DNA of 64,000 nt from Mesorhizobium sp. INR15 (GTDB lineage Bacteria; Pseudomonadota; Alphaproteobacteria; Rhizobiales; Rhizobiaceae): NCBI RefSeq assembly GCF_015500075.1, contig NZ_CP045496.1, positions 1,550,001 through 1,614,000 on the forward strand. Reading direction: 5' to 3'. A model generated the notes under the pieces. That model saw only the letters and a list, made by a program, of their open reading frames with translations. It did not search any database and was not told where the DNA came from. The position numbers were made by a program, and so were the translations under genes. This document shows positions 50,487 to 58,444 of the stretch, piece by piece (position 1 is the first letter of the stretch; each line of letters opens with the position of its first letter).

Positions 50487-50517
50487 AAGGCGGCGCCAGA
50501 AAATCTGGCGCCGCCTT
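50487..50517 (-). terminator. Intrinsic terminator of rpoH
   Basis: A perfect 14-bp stem, AAGGCGGCGCCAGA with its complement TCTGGCGCCGCCTT around a loop AAA, is followed on the minus strand by TTTTTT. It serves rpoH and, from the other side, may stop the MBL gene. Confidence 0.95.
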
Positions 50518-50541
50518 CATGTCTCATAACCGTCGCCGGCT

Positions 50542-51453
50542 TCAGGCGGTCGGCTGTGCCTCGATGGTGCGCAGCGCTTGCGTCTGGCGCTTGGCGGCGG
50601 CCTTGACCGCATCCTGTACCTTCTCGAAGGCACGCACCTCGATCTGACGCACGCGCTCGCGGCTGATGTCGAACTCGGCCGAAAGCTCTTCCAGCGTCAG
50701 CGGCTCCTCGGCGAGGCGGCGTGCCTCGAAGATGCGCCGTTCGCGCTCGTTGAGCACGGCCAGAGCGCCGGACAGCATGCCGCGCCGGTTTTCCAGCTCG
50801 TCCTGCTCGATCAGCATCTCTTCCTGGCTTTCGTGGTCGTCGACCAGCCAGTCCTGCCATTCGCCGGACTCGCCCTCGGTCGCGCGGATCGGCGCGTTGA
50901 GCGAGGCGTCGCCCGACAGGCGGCGGTTCATCGACACCACTTCGGCTTCGGACACGTTCAGCCGGGTGGCGATCTCTGTGATCTGATCAGGCTTCAGGTC
51001 GCCGTCATCCAGCGCCTGGATCTTGCCCTTCACCTTGCGCAGGTTGAAGAACAGGCGTTTCTGGTTGGCGGTCGTGCCCATCTTGACCAGGCTCCACGAG
51101 CGCAGGATGTACTCCTGAATCGAGGCCTTGATCCACCACATGGCATAGGTCGCGAGGCGGAAGCCGCGCTCCGGTTCGAATTTCTTGACGGCCTGCATCA
51201 GGCCGACATTGCCTTCCGAGATCACTTCGCCGATCGGCAGGCCGTAGCCGCGATAGCCCATGGCGATCTTGGCAACGAGCCGGAGGTGGCTGGTGACGAG
51301 CTTGTGCGCGGCGGACGTGTCTTCATGCTCGGCGTAACGCTTGGCGAGCATGTACTCTTCCTGCGGCTGAAGCATGGGAAAGCGGCGGATTTCTTCCAGG
51401 TAGCGGCTGAGGCCGCCTTCGCCGGAAACAATACTGGGTAATGACTGGGCCAT
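50542..51453 (-). CDS. rpoH: RNA polymerase sigma-32 factor
   Basis: This 303-residue heat-shock sigma factor begins SLPSIVSGEGGLSRYLEEIR and has region 2 (GEVISEGNVGLMQAVKKFEP, GFRLATYAMWWIKASIQEYI), the RpoH box QKRLFFNLRKVKGKI, and region 4 (TLEELSAEFDISRERVRQIE). All match the alphaproteobacterial RpoH family, which often has two or more paralogues. Length is normal. The preceding region 51454-51642 is its promoter region and contains no other gene. It is divergent from nothing close; the pseudouridine synthase gene lies upstream in the same direction. Confidence 0.97.
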   Translation of the reverse strand: MAQSLPSIVSGEGGLSRYLEEIRRFPMLQPQEEYMLAKRYAEHEDTSAAHKLVTSHLRLVAKIAMGYRGYGLPIGEVISEGNVGLMQAVKKFEPERGFRLATYAMWWIKASIQEYILRSWSLVKMGTTANQKRLFFNLRKVKGKIQALDDGDLKPDQITEIATRLNVSEAEVVSMNRRLSGDASLNAPIRATEGESGEWQDWLVDDHESQEEMLIEQDELENRRGMLSGALAVLNERERRIFEARRLAEEPLTLEELSAEFDISRERVRQIEVRAFEKVQDAVKAAAKRQTQALRTIEAQPTA

Positions 51454-51642
51454 GATAGCGCCCCCTCTCTATTAGAGTGATGCCCCCGAAACGCGGCGGG
51501 CATGTGACGCGGATGCCCGAAGGCTCATCCGCAACGTCTGATTTATACAGGAACAAAACCAGAAAAGACAGATGTTTGTTCAACACGAAACAGTGTGTCA
51601 CGTTGAAGTGAACAATGCCAGTCAGGTTTTAATGTGGCAGGT

Positions 51643-52698
51643 TCAGAGCTTGCGGAAACCGCTTACGAGTTCCTCCATGTCCCCCGGTATAGGCGCTTCG
51701 AACCTCATCGTTAGATGGGTAGCCGGGTGACGGAATGCAAGGAGGCGGGCGTGCAATGCTTGCCGTGGGAATGCCTTGACCAGGGTTTTCAGGGGGTCGG
51801 GCAGCCGGTTGGCCTTGGTGCGGAAGGCCTGGCCGTAGTCAGGGTCGCCAACCACGGGGTGGCCGATATGGGCCATGTGGACACGGATCTGATGGGTGCG
51901 CCCGGTCTCCAGCCGGCATTCGACCAGGCTTGCGGTGGCGAATGCCTGCTGCGCCTCGCCGAAACGTTCCTGCACTGTGAAATGGGTGATGGCGTGGCGG
52001 GCGTCGTCGCGGCCCGACGGCACGACGGCGCGGCGCACCCGGTCGGCGGCGCGGCCGAGCGGTGCGTCGACCGTGCCCGAAGGCCTCTGCGGAATGCCCC
52101 ACACGAGTGCTTGATAGGCGCGTTCGAGGTCGCCGGTCAGGCCGTGATCGGCAAAGGCTTCCGACAGCGCCTTGTGAGCCCGGTCGGTCTTGGCCACGAC
52201 CATGACGCCGCTGGTCTCCTTGTCGAGCCGGTGAACGATGCCCGGCCGCCGCACGCCGCCGATGCCGGACAGGCTGTCGCCGCAATGGTGGATCAGCGCG
52301 TTGACCAATGTTCCGGTCCAGTTGCCGGCGCCGGGATGCACGACAAGCCCGGCCGGTTTGTTGATGACGATCAGCTCGTCGTCCTCATAAAGCACGTCGA
52401 GCGTGATGTTTTCGCCCAGCGGCTCGGCCGGCTCAGGCTCAGGCATGACGACCGAGACGCTGTCGCCGGCAATCATCTTGCGCTTGGCTTCGTCGATCAT
52501 CTTGCCGCCGACCGTAACCGCGCCCTGCTTGATCAGCATCTGCACGCGGCTGCGCGACATGTCGGGACCGAGCTGGCTGGCCAGCCATTGGTCGAGACGC
52601 TGCCCGGCAGCATCGGCGCTCGCTTCCAGCATGATCGATCCCGCCCTTATGAATCGGTCCCCTATCAATTCTGGGGTGTCTTCGTTATGAGCGCTCAT
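51643..52698 (-). CDS. RluD-family pseudouridine synthase
   Basis: This 351-residue pseudouridine synthase of the RluA/RluD family has an N-terminal S4-type RNA-binding domain at about 27-90 (GQRLDQWLASQLGPDMSRSR, VQMLIKQGAVTVGG) and a catalytic domain with LYEDDELIVINKPAGLVVHP. The catalytic Asp is in GIVHRLDKETSGVMVVAKT. It isomerises uridines in 23S rRNA. A later start at residue 23 (MLEASADAAG) is possible. It is divergent from the membrane protein at 52725, 26 bp apart. Confidence 0.93.
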   Translation of the reverse strand: MSAHNEDTPELIGDRFIRAGSIMLEASADAAGQRLDQWLASQLGPDMSRSRVQMLIKQGAVTVGGKMIDEAKRKMIAGDSVSVVMPEPEPAEPLGENITLDVLYEDDELIVINKPAGLVVHPGAGNWTGTLVNALIHHCGDSLSGIGGVRRPGIVHRLDKETSGVMVVAKTDRAHKALSEAFADHGLTGDLERAYQALVWGIPQRPSGTVDAPLGRAADRVRRAVVPSGRDDARHAITHFTVQERFGEAQQAFATASLVECRLETGRTHQIRVHMAHIGHPVVGDPDYGQAFRTKANRLPDPLKTLVKAFPRQALHARLLAFRHPATHLTMRFEAPIPGDMEELVSGFRKL

Positions 52699-52724
52699 CG
52701 AAAATCGTTCCGGAATGTTTTGCC

Positions 52725-53114
52725 ATGGCCAAGGAAGACCTGTTAGCCGAGGAAGGTCAGGAAAAGCCGCTCGACCCTGAAGTCGAGAAGGTGCGCGGCA
52801 AACTCGTCCGCTTCATGGTCATCAATCTTGGTCTGCTGTTCGTTGCCCTTATGGTGGTGATCGGTGCGCTTGTCTACAAAGCCCGCAACGCGCCGCGTTC
52901 GAACCCGCCGCTGGCCGGCGACATCCAGGTTCCCGCTGGCGAGCCGATCAGCGGCGATATCGTCCTGCCGGTCGGCGCCAAGGTCATCAGCCAGTCGCTG
53001 TCGGGCAGCCGTATCTCCGTCGATGCCGAGCTTGCCGATGGCGGCCGGACGATCTTTGTCTATGACATTGGCGAAGGCCGCATGATCGGCCGCTTTGCCA
53101 TCCGCAACAAATAG
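52725..53114 (+). CDS. Single-TM membrane protein (DUF6476-like)
   Basis: This 129-residue protein has an acidic N-terminus, one transmembrane segment (FMVINLGLLFVALMVVIGAL, residues about 30-49) and a periplasmic C-terminal domain of about 75 residues with beta-rich GDIVLPVGAKVISQSLSGSR and ADGGRTIFVYDIGEG. I recognise it as a conserved alphaproteobacterial family near RluD, probably DUF6476. It is divergent from the pseudouridine synthase. Function unknown. Confidence 0.78.
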   Translation: MAKEDLLAEEGQEKPLDPEVEKVRGKLVRFMVINLGLLFVALMVVIGALVYKARNAPRSNPPLAGDIQVPAGEPISGDIVLPVGAKVISQSLSGSRISVDAELADGGRTIFVYDIGEGRMIGRFAIRNK

Positions 53115-53126
53115 GGCTCGTCAGAG

Positions 53127-53534
53127 ATGACCGGCTTTGCCGAACACCGCCGTGTCGCCACCGTAGCGCTGGTCGTCAGGAATTATGACGAGGCGATTGC
53201 CTGGTACGTCGAGAAGCTGGGCTTCGCGCTGACCGAGGATGTCGATCTCAGCGGCGGCAAGCGCTGGGTCACGGTCACGCCCGCAGGCGCGCAAGGCGCA
53301 AGGCTGCTGCTGGCGGAGGCATCCGATGGGGCGCAAGAGGGCCGCATCGGCGACCAGACCGGCGGCCGGGTTTTCCTGTTTCTCGAAACCGACGACTTTG
53401 CCCGCGACCACGCGGCGATGCTCGGCAACGGCGTCGAGTTCCGTGAGGCGCCGCGCCACGAGCCCTACGGCACGGTGGCGGTTTTCGCCGACCTCCATGG
53501 CAATCTCTGGGACCTGATCGAGCCGAAACGGTAG
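53127..53534 (+). CDS. VOC-family protein
   Basis: This 135-residue single-domain glyoxalase-fold protein begins with a beta strand HRRVATVALVVRNYDEAIAW, continues with YVEKLGFALTEDVDLSGGKR, FLFLETDDFARDHAAML and VAVFADLHGNLWDLIEPK. The metal ligands are not complete: the expected first His is lacking or displaced, so it may bind rather than convert its ligand. It lies 12 bp after the membrane protein gene. Followed by the tRNA. Confidence 0.85.
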   Translation: MTGFAEHRRVATVALVVRNYDEAIAWYVEKLGFALTEDVDLSGGKRWVTVTPAGAQGARLLLAEASDGAQEGRIGDQTGGRVFLFLETDDFARDHAAMLGNGVEFREAPRHEPYGTVAVFADLHGNLWDLIEPKR

Positions 53535-53625
53535 GCTTGAGACTTGATTTTCCTCGATGTGGGAAAGCTGGCTCAATCCCGGTTGCTTTTTCCGAGGCGT
53601 CAGCCTATATCGCCGGTTCTTGAAC

Positions 53626-53700
53626 GCGCCCATCGTCTAGCGGTCAGGACACCGCCCTCTCACGGCGGGAACAGGGGTTCGATTCCCCTTGGGCGTACCA
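53626..53700 (+). tRNA. tRNA-Glu (CTC)
   Basis: A 75-nt cloverleaf with the acceptor stem GCGCCCA/TGGGCGT, D-arm sequence GTCTAGCGGTCAGGAC, anticodon loop CTCTCAC with anticodon CTC, and T-loop GGTTCGATTCC. The 3' CCA is encoded. The pairing of every stem is visible. Only one tRNA gene was found in the window. Confidence 0.97.
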
Positions 53701-53900
53701 AGTAAATCAAATGCTTAACTGTCTCGTAGCGAAAACCGTCAGAATGACGGTCAAGCAGTCCCTGCCGGCCTGCGCCGTGCTTGCGCACCGATGCGCACAT
53801 CCACACCGATCACGCCCACTCCTATTGTGCGTTGCACAATGTTTTATTGCGACAGCGAAGGGGATGGTCTAGCCTTTGCCGCACCATGTAGGAGCGCGCG

Positions 53901-54935
53901 ATGGCAAAGAGGGAAATCTGGCTCGACGCCGCCAAAGATCGGTCGGCTGCCTTGGCCTCATGGTTCCTCGGGAGTCGCGGCGGGCTGCCGAGCCGCCTCC
54001 TTGGCCGGCTTCGTCATGCCATCGAGTGGCGTGCCGCGAGATATTTGCCCAACGTTCTTGAAACGATAGCGAGATATGTGGCGCTTCTGAAAATCACAGT
54101 CAGGTGGGCCACCAGGCGCAAAGGCCAACCCAGCGGTTTGAATGAGGAACTGATCGTATCGCTGACGTCCTATCCGCCCAGGTTCGGGACATTGGCGCTG
54201 ACCCTGAAATGCCTTCTCTCCCAGACTGTTCGGGCAGACAGAACCATCTTGTGGGTGGCCGCCAAGGACCATGCGCTCCTTCCCAACGATGTGCTGAGTC
54301 TCAAGTCCGAGGGACTTGAGATCCGCCTCTGCAAGGACATCAGGTCCTACAAGAAGATCTATCCGGCATTGATCGAGTTTCCCGATGCCTCAATCGTGAC
54401 GGCGGATGATGATGTCTACTACGCGCCGACCTGGCTTGCGGAACTCGTTGCGCGGGCGGGCGAGAAGACAGTTGTCTGCCATAGGGCGCATTCGATCACA
54501 GTCGACGAGAGCGGCCTAATCAAGCCATACCGGAACTGGACGATGGATGTTCCCGGCGATGGTGACATGCTCTTCCCAACCGGCGTTGGCGGCGTGCTTT
54601 ACACGCCGGGATCACTGGCATCAGAGGTCGTCGACGAGGCTGAGTTTCAGAGGCTGTGCCCGAACGCGGACGATGTATGGTTGTTCTGGATGGGACGCCG
54701 CGCTGGCAGCACGTACCATAAGGCAAGCGCGAAATGGCGGGTGATCCCCTGGAAGGGGACTCAGGATTCGGCACTCTACCTCGCCAATGTCGAGGGCAGC
54801 GGCAACGACGCCCAGATTGCCAACATGCTGGCTCACTTCGGCCCTCCTGAAAAGACGGAAAGCCACTTGAAACCAACGGCGCCCTCGGATCAGCCTGAAC
54901 CGCGGGGGCTCGACACCAAGGCGACCGCGGTTTGA
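53901..54935 (+). CDS. Glycosyltransferase-like protein
   Basis: This 344-residue protein has the GT-A type start EELIVSLTSYPPRFGTLALT, LKCLLSQTVRADRTILWVAA and the DxD-type metal site IVTADDDVYYAPTWLAELVA. These place it among family-2-like glycosyltransferases; donor and acceptor are unknown. There is an N-terminal 80-residue extension without recognised domain. It lies 200 bp after the tRNA in a region lacking core genes and has no partner for cell-wall synthesis nearby. The upstream IR ATTGTGC-GTT-GCACAAT (53824-53840) may be an operator. Confidence 0.78.
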   Translation: MAKREIWLDAAKDRSAALASWFLGSRGGLPSRLLGRLRHAIEWRAARYLPNVLETIARYVALLKITVRWATRRKGQPSGLNEELIVSLTSYPPRFGTLALTLKCLLSQTVRADRTILWVAAKDHALLPNDVLSLKSEGLEIRLCKDIRSYKKIYPALIEFPDASIVTADDDVYYAPTWLAELVARAGEKTVVCHRAHSITVDESGLIKPYRNWTMDVPGDGDMLFPTGVGGVLYTPGSLASEVVDEAEFQRLCPNADDVWLFWMGRRAGSTYHKASAKWRVIPWKGTQDSALYLANVEGSGNDAQIANMLAHFGPPEKTESHLKPTAPSDQPEPRGLDTKATAV

Positions 54936-55101
54936 TTGAGCACGCCATTTGCGGCCTTTGGCTATCCGCTCTCATGGGCGGCCAGCATACACCCAATTAA
55001 AGTCAGCCAGCCGTGCTTGAACGCGCGGTGGCGTCTGGTACTTGGCGTGTGGGGGTAGTGTATCCGCGTGAAGCGCGGATCTGGGTTTGGGTAAAGTTGA
55101 G

Positions 55102-55299
55102 ATGGCTCCAGTGGAGACGGTTTGCTCGCGCTGCCATGGCGGCGGGAGAGTTTTTGATTGTTGCAGATGGTCTGAGTCAAAAGGCCATTGTTGTCCGCAA
55201 GGCACGCATCAGACCGGCTGTCCGGGCAAGACCGTTGCCTGCATCGCGTGTGACGGGATCGGAGTTCTGACAGACCACAAGCTCACCGCCGCCGCGTAG
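55102..55299 (+). CDS. DnaJ-type zinc-finger mini-protein (candidate)
   Basis: A 65-residue frame starts at ATG 55102 and encodes APVETVCSRCHGGGRVFDCC and later PGKTVACIACDGIGVLTDHK. Two CxxCxGxG modules, as in the zinc-binding domain of DnaJ, are separated by about 30 residues that contain further Cys (CC pair). No J-domain is present. It may be a small zinc-finger chaperone-like or redox protein. Weak ribosome binding site and an accessory setting mean it could also be a chance frame. A frameshift could explain the odd middle section. Confidence 0.55.
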   Translation: MAPVETVCSRCHGGGRVFDCCRWSESKGHCCPQGTHQTGCPGKTVACIACDGIGVLTDHKLTAAA

Positions 55300-55389
55300 G
55301 ACGCGCAAGGCCAAGGTATGGTAAGTAGTCTGAGCATTGGTTGGAATCAGATGCTTGTGCGTTGCCGCATGTTGCAAGAAGTTGTCGGT

Positions 55390-55728
55390 ATGAAACAAAA
55401 ATCGCATTCCCTCATCCTGGCTCTCGCCGTCTCCCTGCTCATCCAATCCAGCCCATCCTTTTCCAAGGACAGGACCATCACCGGCAGCATTCGCGGTTTC
55501 GAATGTGGCGACAATTGCTACTTGACCATCGTTGACCGCAAGAAGGCCGAGCAGGTTGGCCTGTGCGCCGCACCTGAATGCCAAAGCTGGAACGAGCAAA
55601 CCGCGATGCCATCCCGCTACAAGGGCAAACGCGTCACCGTGACCGTCGGGCAAGGGCAGCAGGTCGACGACAGCGGCAACGTCATGGGCGAGATGATGGC
55701 GTTCAAGAAGATCAAGTTTCTCGACTGA
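55390..55728 (+). CDS. Small secreted protein
   Basis: This 112-residue protein has a signal peptide (MKQKSHSLILALAVSLLIQS, cleaved around residue 25) and a mature domain with three Cys in GFECGDNCYLTIVD and QVGLCAAPECQSWNE. The C-terminal half GKRVTVTVGQGQQVDDSGNV, then EMMAFKKIKFLD has beta structure. I do not recognise the family; disulfide-bridged periplasmic OB-like proteins are possible. It follows the zinc-finger frame by 90 bp. Upstream frame from 55318 is not needed. Confidence 0.75.
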   Translation: MKQKSHSLILALAVSLLIQSSPSFSKDRTITGSIRGFECGDNCYLTIVDRKKAEQVGLCAAPECQSWNEQTAMPSRYKGKRVTVTVGQGQQVDDSGNVMGEMMAFKKIKFLD

Positions 55729-55812
55729 GAATCTCAGCCCAGGAGCCGCGCTGTCGCTGAATGCCGGGGCAGCTCCCGGCTGAATTCTACGGTGCCGGTT
55801 CTCCAGGCTAGA

Positions 55813-56463
55813 TCAGAGTTTCGCCAGGGCCCGGTCGGCGGCCTGCCGGATTTCAGCAACCGTATCCGGATTTCGAAGCACGGCGCGCAACAGCAGCGTG
55901 GCGATCGCATCCGGAGCCGCGTCATGTTCGCGGTTCTTGTTCCATCGGATGACGCGGGTAAGCATGGCGTCGAAGAGTTGCGTGGCCAAGGCCGCATCGT
56001 GTTCGATGAAATCGCCGCTCTCCACGCCGGTGATCATGAGGGCGCGTACGGATGCCAGCGCGCGGTCATATTCCGTCTTCCAGAAAACGAAGTCCGGTTC
56101 CTGGAGCACCTCGGTCAGGTACAATCCTTGCAGTTCATAGCGGCTGGTGGTGATAACCACGGCCTCGCCGCGAAGCGATTGATAGATACGCACAGCCGGG
56201 CGCTCGCCCTCCAGTTCCATTCGTCCCATGAGAAACGGTGACCGCAGCCGGTCATATTCGAGCAGATACTGGGCGATCGCCGTCTTGGACGGGAAGTGGT
56301 GGAACAATGACGGCTGGCGGATGCCGACCGCCAAAGCGATTTCCCTGGTCGACGTGCCATGAAAGCCCTTGGCCGTGAACAAGCGGCCCGCTGCCGCCAG
56401 GATAAGGTCCGGAGTTGAACCTTCCGCGACGATCTCGAGTGTCCGTTCGGGGTAGGTGTCCAC
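55813..56463 (-). CDS. TetR/AcrR-family transcriptional repressor
   Basis: This 216-residue TetR-type repressor has a helix-turn-helix starting GSTPDLILAAAGRLFTAKGF, then TREIALAVGIRQPSLFHHFP, followed by a helical ligand domain. The HTH recognition helix is IRQPSLFHHF. It is divergent from the amidohydrolase/ABC gene set. Two near-identical 16-bp palindromes lie between the start codons, so it likely represses itself and the downstream operon. Its ligand probably is the substrate of the importer. Confidence 0.93.
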   Translation of the reverse strand: MDTYPERTLEIVAEGSTPDLILAAAGRLFTAKGFHGTSTREIALAVGIRQPSLFHHFPSKTAIAQYLLEYDRLRSPFLMGRMELEGERPAVRIYQSLRGEAVVITTSRYELQGLYLTEVLQEPDFVFWKTEYDRALASVRALMITGVESGDFIEHDAALATQLFDAMLTRVIRWNKNREHDAAPDAIATLLLRAVLRNPDTVAEIRQAADRALAKL

Positions 56464-56499
56464 GTTCGTCTCCTTGAATAATCCCTGAAGGCCCTTCTG

Positions 56500-56571
56500 C
56501 CTATCTATCGATAGGTTACACCTTTACGAGCCTGCGCGCGACTGCTATACGCTTGCCTATCGATCGATAGG
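56500..56571. promoter_or_regulatory. Double palindromic TetR operator
   Basis: Two 16-bp palindromes, CCTATCTATCGATAGG (56500-56515) and CCTATCGATCGATAGG (56556-56571), differ by one base and lie 56 bp apart, centre to centre. Both have TG at the left and TT at the right in common. The second is perfectly symmetric. They are between the TetR gene and the amidohydrolase gene, one near each start. Strongest operator candidate in this window. Confidence 0.85.
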
Positions 56572-56682
56572 TTGCCGGAAAATCCTCGCAGAAGGGACGT
56601 CCGGCCAGGGAACAAAGCCGGAGGAACAGCGTCACATGCCGCGCAACTATTTTCACGTCACAGTTTGTTTTGGGCGGACCTG

Positions 56683-58353
56683 ATGTCAGGGAAAGCCGAC
56701 CTTATTGTCGAGAACGCCAGCATCCTGACCATGGACGCCGATGCGCCACGGGCCGACGCCATCGCCATCAGCCGCGGTGAGATCGTTGCGGTCGGCAGCC
56801 GCGCGGAGATCCTCGAATGGAAGGGGCCCGAAACCCGCGTTCTCGATGCCGGCGGCGGTTCGGTCGTTCCAGGTTTCATTGAATCGCATATGCATCTCTT
56901 CCCCGGTGGCGCGGAACTCGACCATCTGCAGCTGGGCGGCGTGAAGGGTTTCGATGCGCTGCGCAGCGCGGTGCGGGAATATGCCGACAAGCGCCCGCAC
57001 GCAGCCTTTCTGCAAGCGCAAGGCGCCGACTATGCCGTTCTTTCGGCGGATGACCGGATCACGCGGCATCACCTCGACCAGATCCTGCCGGACCGGCCAT
57101 TCATCATGGCGGCGGCCGACCATCACACAATGTGGGCAAACACCAAGGCCCTGGAGATGGGTGGCCTGCTGCGCGGCAAGACGCTTGGGCCCGGCAACGA
57201 AATTGTCATGGGCGAGGATGGATTGGCCAATGGCGAACTGCGCGAGAACGAGGCCTTCGGGCCGTTGATCCAACTGTCCGGAGAGGGACGTGTCCATCTC
57301 GGCATTTCGACGGGCGGCGAGCCGGGTACCAAGCCGAGTTCCACCGAACTGGCTGCCGATTGTGAGATCATGAAGCGCGGGCTCGACTGGTGCGCCAGGC
57401 ACGGCATCACCTCGATCCAGAACATGGATGGCAATCTCTATCAGCTCGAGCTGCTTTCGCTGATCGAAGCCGAGGGCGGGCTCTTGTGCCGGACGCAGAT
57501 ACCGTTTCACTTCAAGAATTTCATGGCCGTCGATGCGCTCGAAAAGGCCTCGGTCATGGCCGAGCGCTACAAATCCGAATGGCTCTCCTCCGGGATGGTC
57601 AAGGTCTTCATGGACGGCGTCATGGACAGCTGGACGGCGGTCATGGTCGAGCCCTATGCTGATCGCGCCGACTGGACGGGTGAGCCGCTGTTTTCGCAAC
57701 AGCAGTTCGATGCCGTGGCTGTCGAGGCTGACCGGCGCGGCCTGCAGATCGCGGTGCATGCTATCGGCGACGGCGCGGTGCGCTCGGTGCTCGACGGGTA
57801 TCAGGCGGCCCGGACGGCCAATGGCGCGCGCGACAGCCGCCACCGCGTCGAGCATGTCGAAGTGATCACAGCGGACGACATACCGCGTTTCGCCGCGCTT
57901 GGCGTCATCGCCTCGATGCAGCCACCGCATCCGCCCGGCACCATGGGCTTTCCGCTGGAGCCGACCGTGTCGCGCATCGGCAAGGACCGTTGGCCGTTGA
58001 GTTACGCCTGGCGCACCATGAAGAGCACCGGCGCGCATGTCGTCTTCGCGTCGGACTGGCCGGTATCGCCGATCGACCCGATCCTGGGCATTCAGGCGGC
58101 GGTGCTGCGCAAGCCGTGGGCGGCCGGCAATCCCGAGCAGAGTTTCTCACTGATGGAGGCGCTCGCCGCCTATACGGTTGAAGGCGCATATGCGGAGTTC
58201 ACCGAGCATCGCAAGGGCAAGCTGAAGCCGGGCTACATGGCCGATCTGGTCGTGCTTTCGACAGACATCGAGGCGACAGCGCCAGAAGCGCTGCACAAGG
58301 TGCGGCCCGTCACCACCATCTGCGGCGGCAAGATCACCTATCAGGTGCATTGA
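56683..58353 (+). CDS. Amidohydrolase (YtcJ-like)
   Basis: This 556-residue metal-dependent amidohydrolase of the YtcJ type has the strand-1 motif VVPGFIESHMHLFPGGAEL, where usual HxH is replaced by HMH, then FIMAAADHHTMWANTKALEM, GMVKVFMDGVMDSWTAVMVE, the metal His of AVHAIGDGAV and RHRVEHVEV, and the catalytic Asp of VFASDWPVSPIDP. The fold and metal residues are complete. Substrates are amides or N-acyl compounds and are unknown. It is the first gene of the operon with a PotABCD-type importer. Confidence 0.93.
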   Translation: MSGKADLIVENASILTMDADAPRADAIAISRGEIVAVGSRAEILEWKGPETRVLDAGGGSVVPGFIESHMHLFPGGAELDHLQLGGVKGFDALRSAVREYADKRPHAAFLQAQGADYAVLSADDRITRHHLDQILPDRPFIMAAADHHTMWANTKALEMGGLLRGKTLGPGNEIVMGEDGLANGELRENEAFGPLIQLSGEGRVHLGISTGGEPGTKPSSTELAADCEIMKRGLDWCARHGITSIQNMDGNLYQLELLSLIEAEGGLLCRTQIPFHFKNFMAVDALEKASVMAERYKSEWLSSGMVKVFMDGVMDSWTAVMVEPYADRADWTGEPLFSQQQFDAVAVEADRRGLQIAVHAIGDGAVRSVLDGYQAARTANGARDSRHRVEHVEVITADDIPRFAALGVIASMQPPHPPGTMGFPLEPTVSRIGKDRWPLSYAWRTMKSTGAHVVFASDWPVSPIDPILGIQAAVLRKPWAAGNPEQSFSLMEALAAYTVEGAYAEFTEHRKGKLKPGYMADLVVLSTDIEATAPEALHKVRPVTTICGGKITYQVH

Positions 58354-58444
58354 TGACTCGCCGCCGGAGCCAATAGCACCGCCGGCCATTTCACGCGCGC
58401 GGTTGGCCGCGCGCGCAAGCAAGATATCAACAACGGAGCATATC

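Noticed and set aside
53701..53900. Integrase attachment site downstream of tRNA-Glu
   Set aside because: No integrase gene and no repeated tRNA 3' end were found in the window.
56686..58038. 450-codon minus-strand frame
   Set aside because: Shadow of the amidohydrolase gene, which has all metal motifs.
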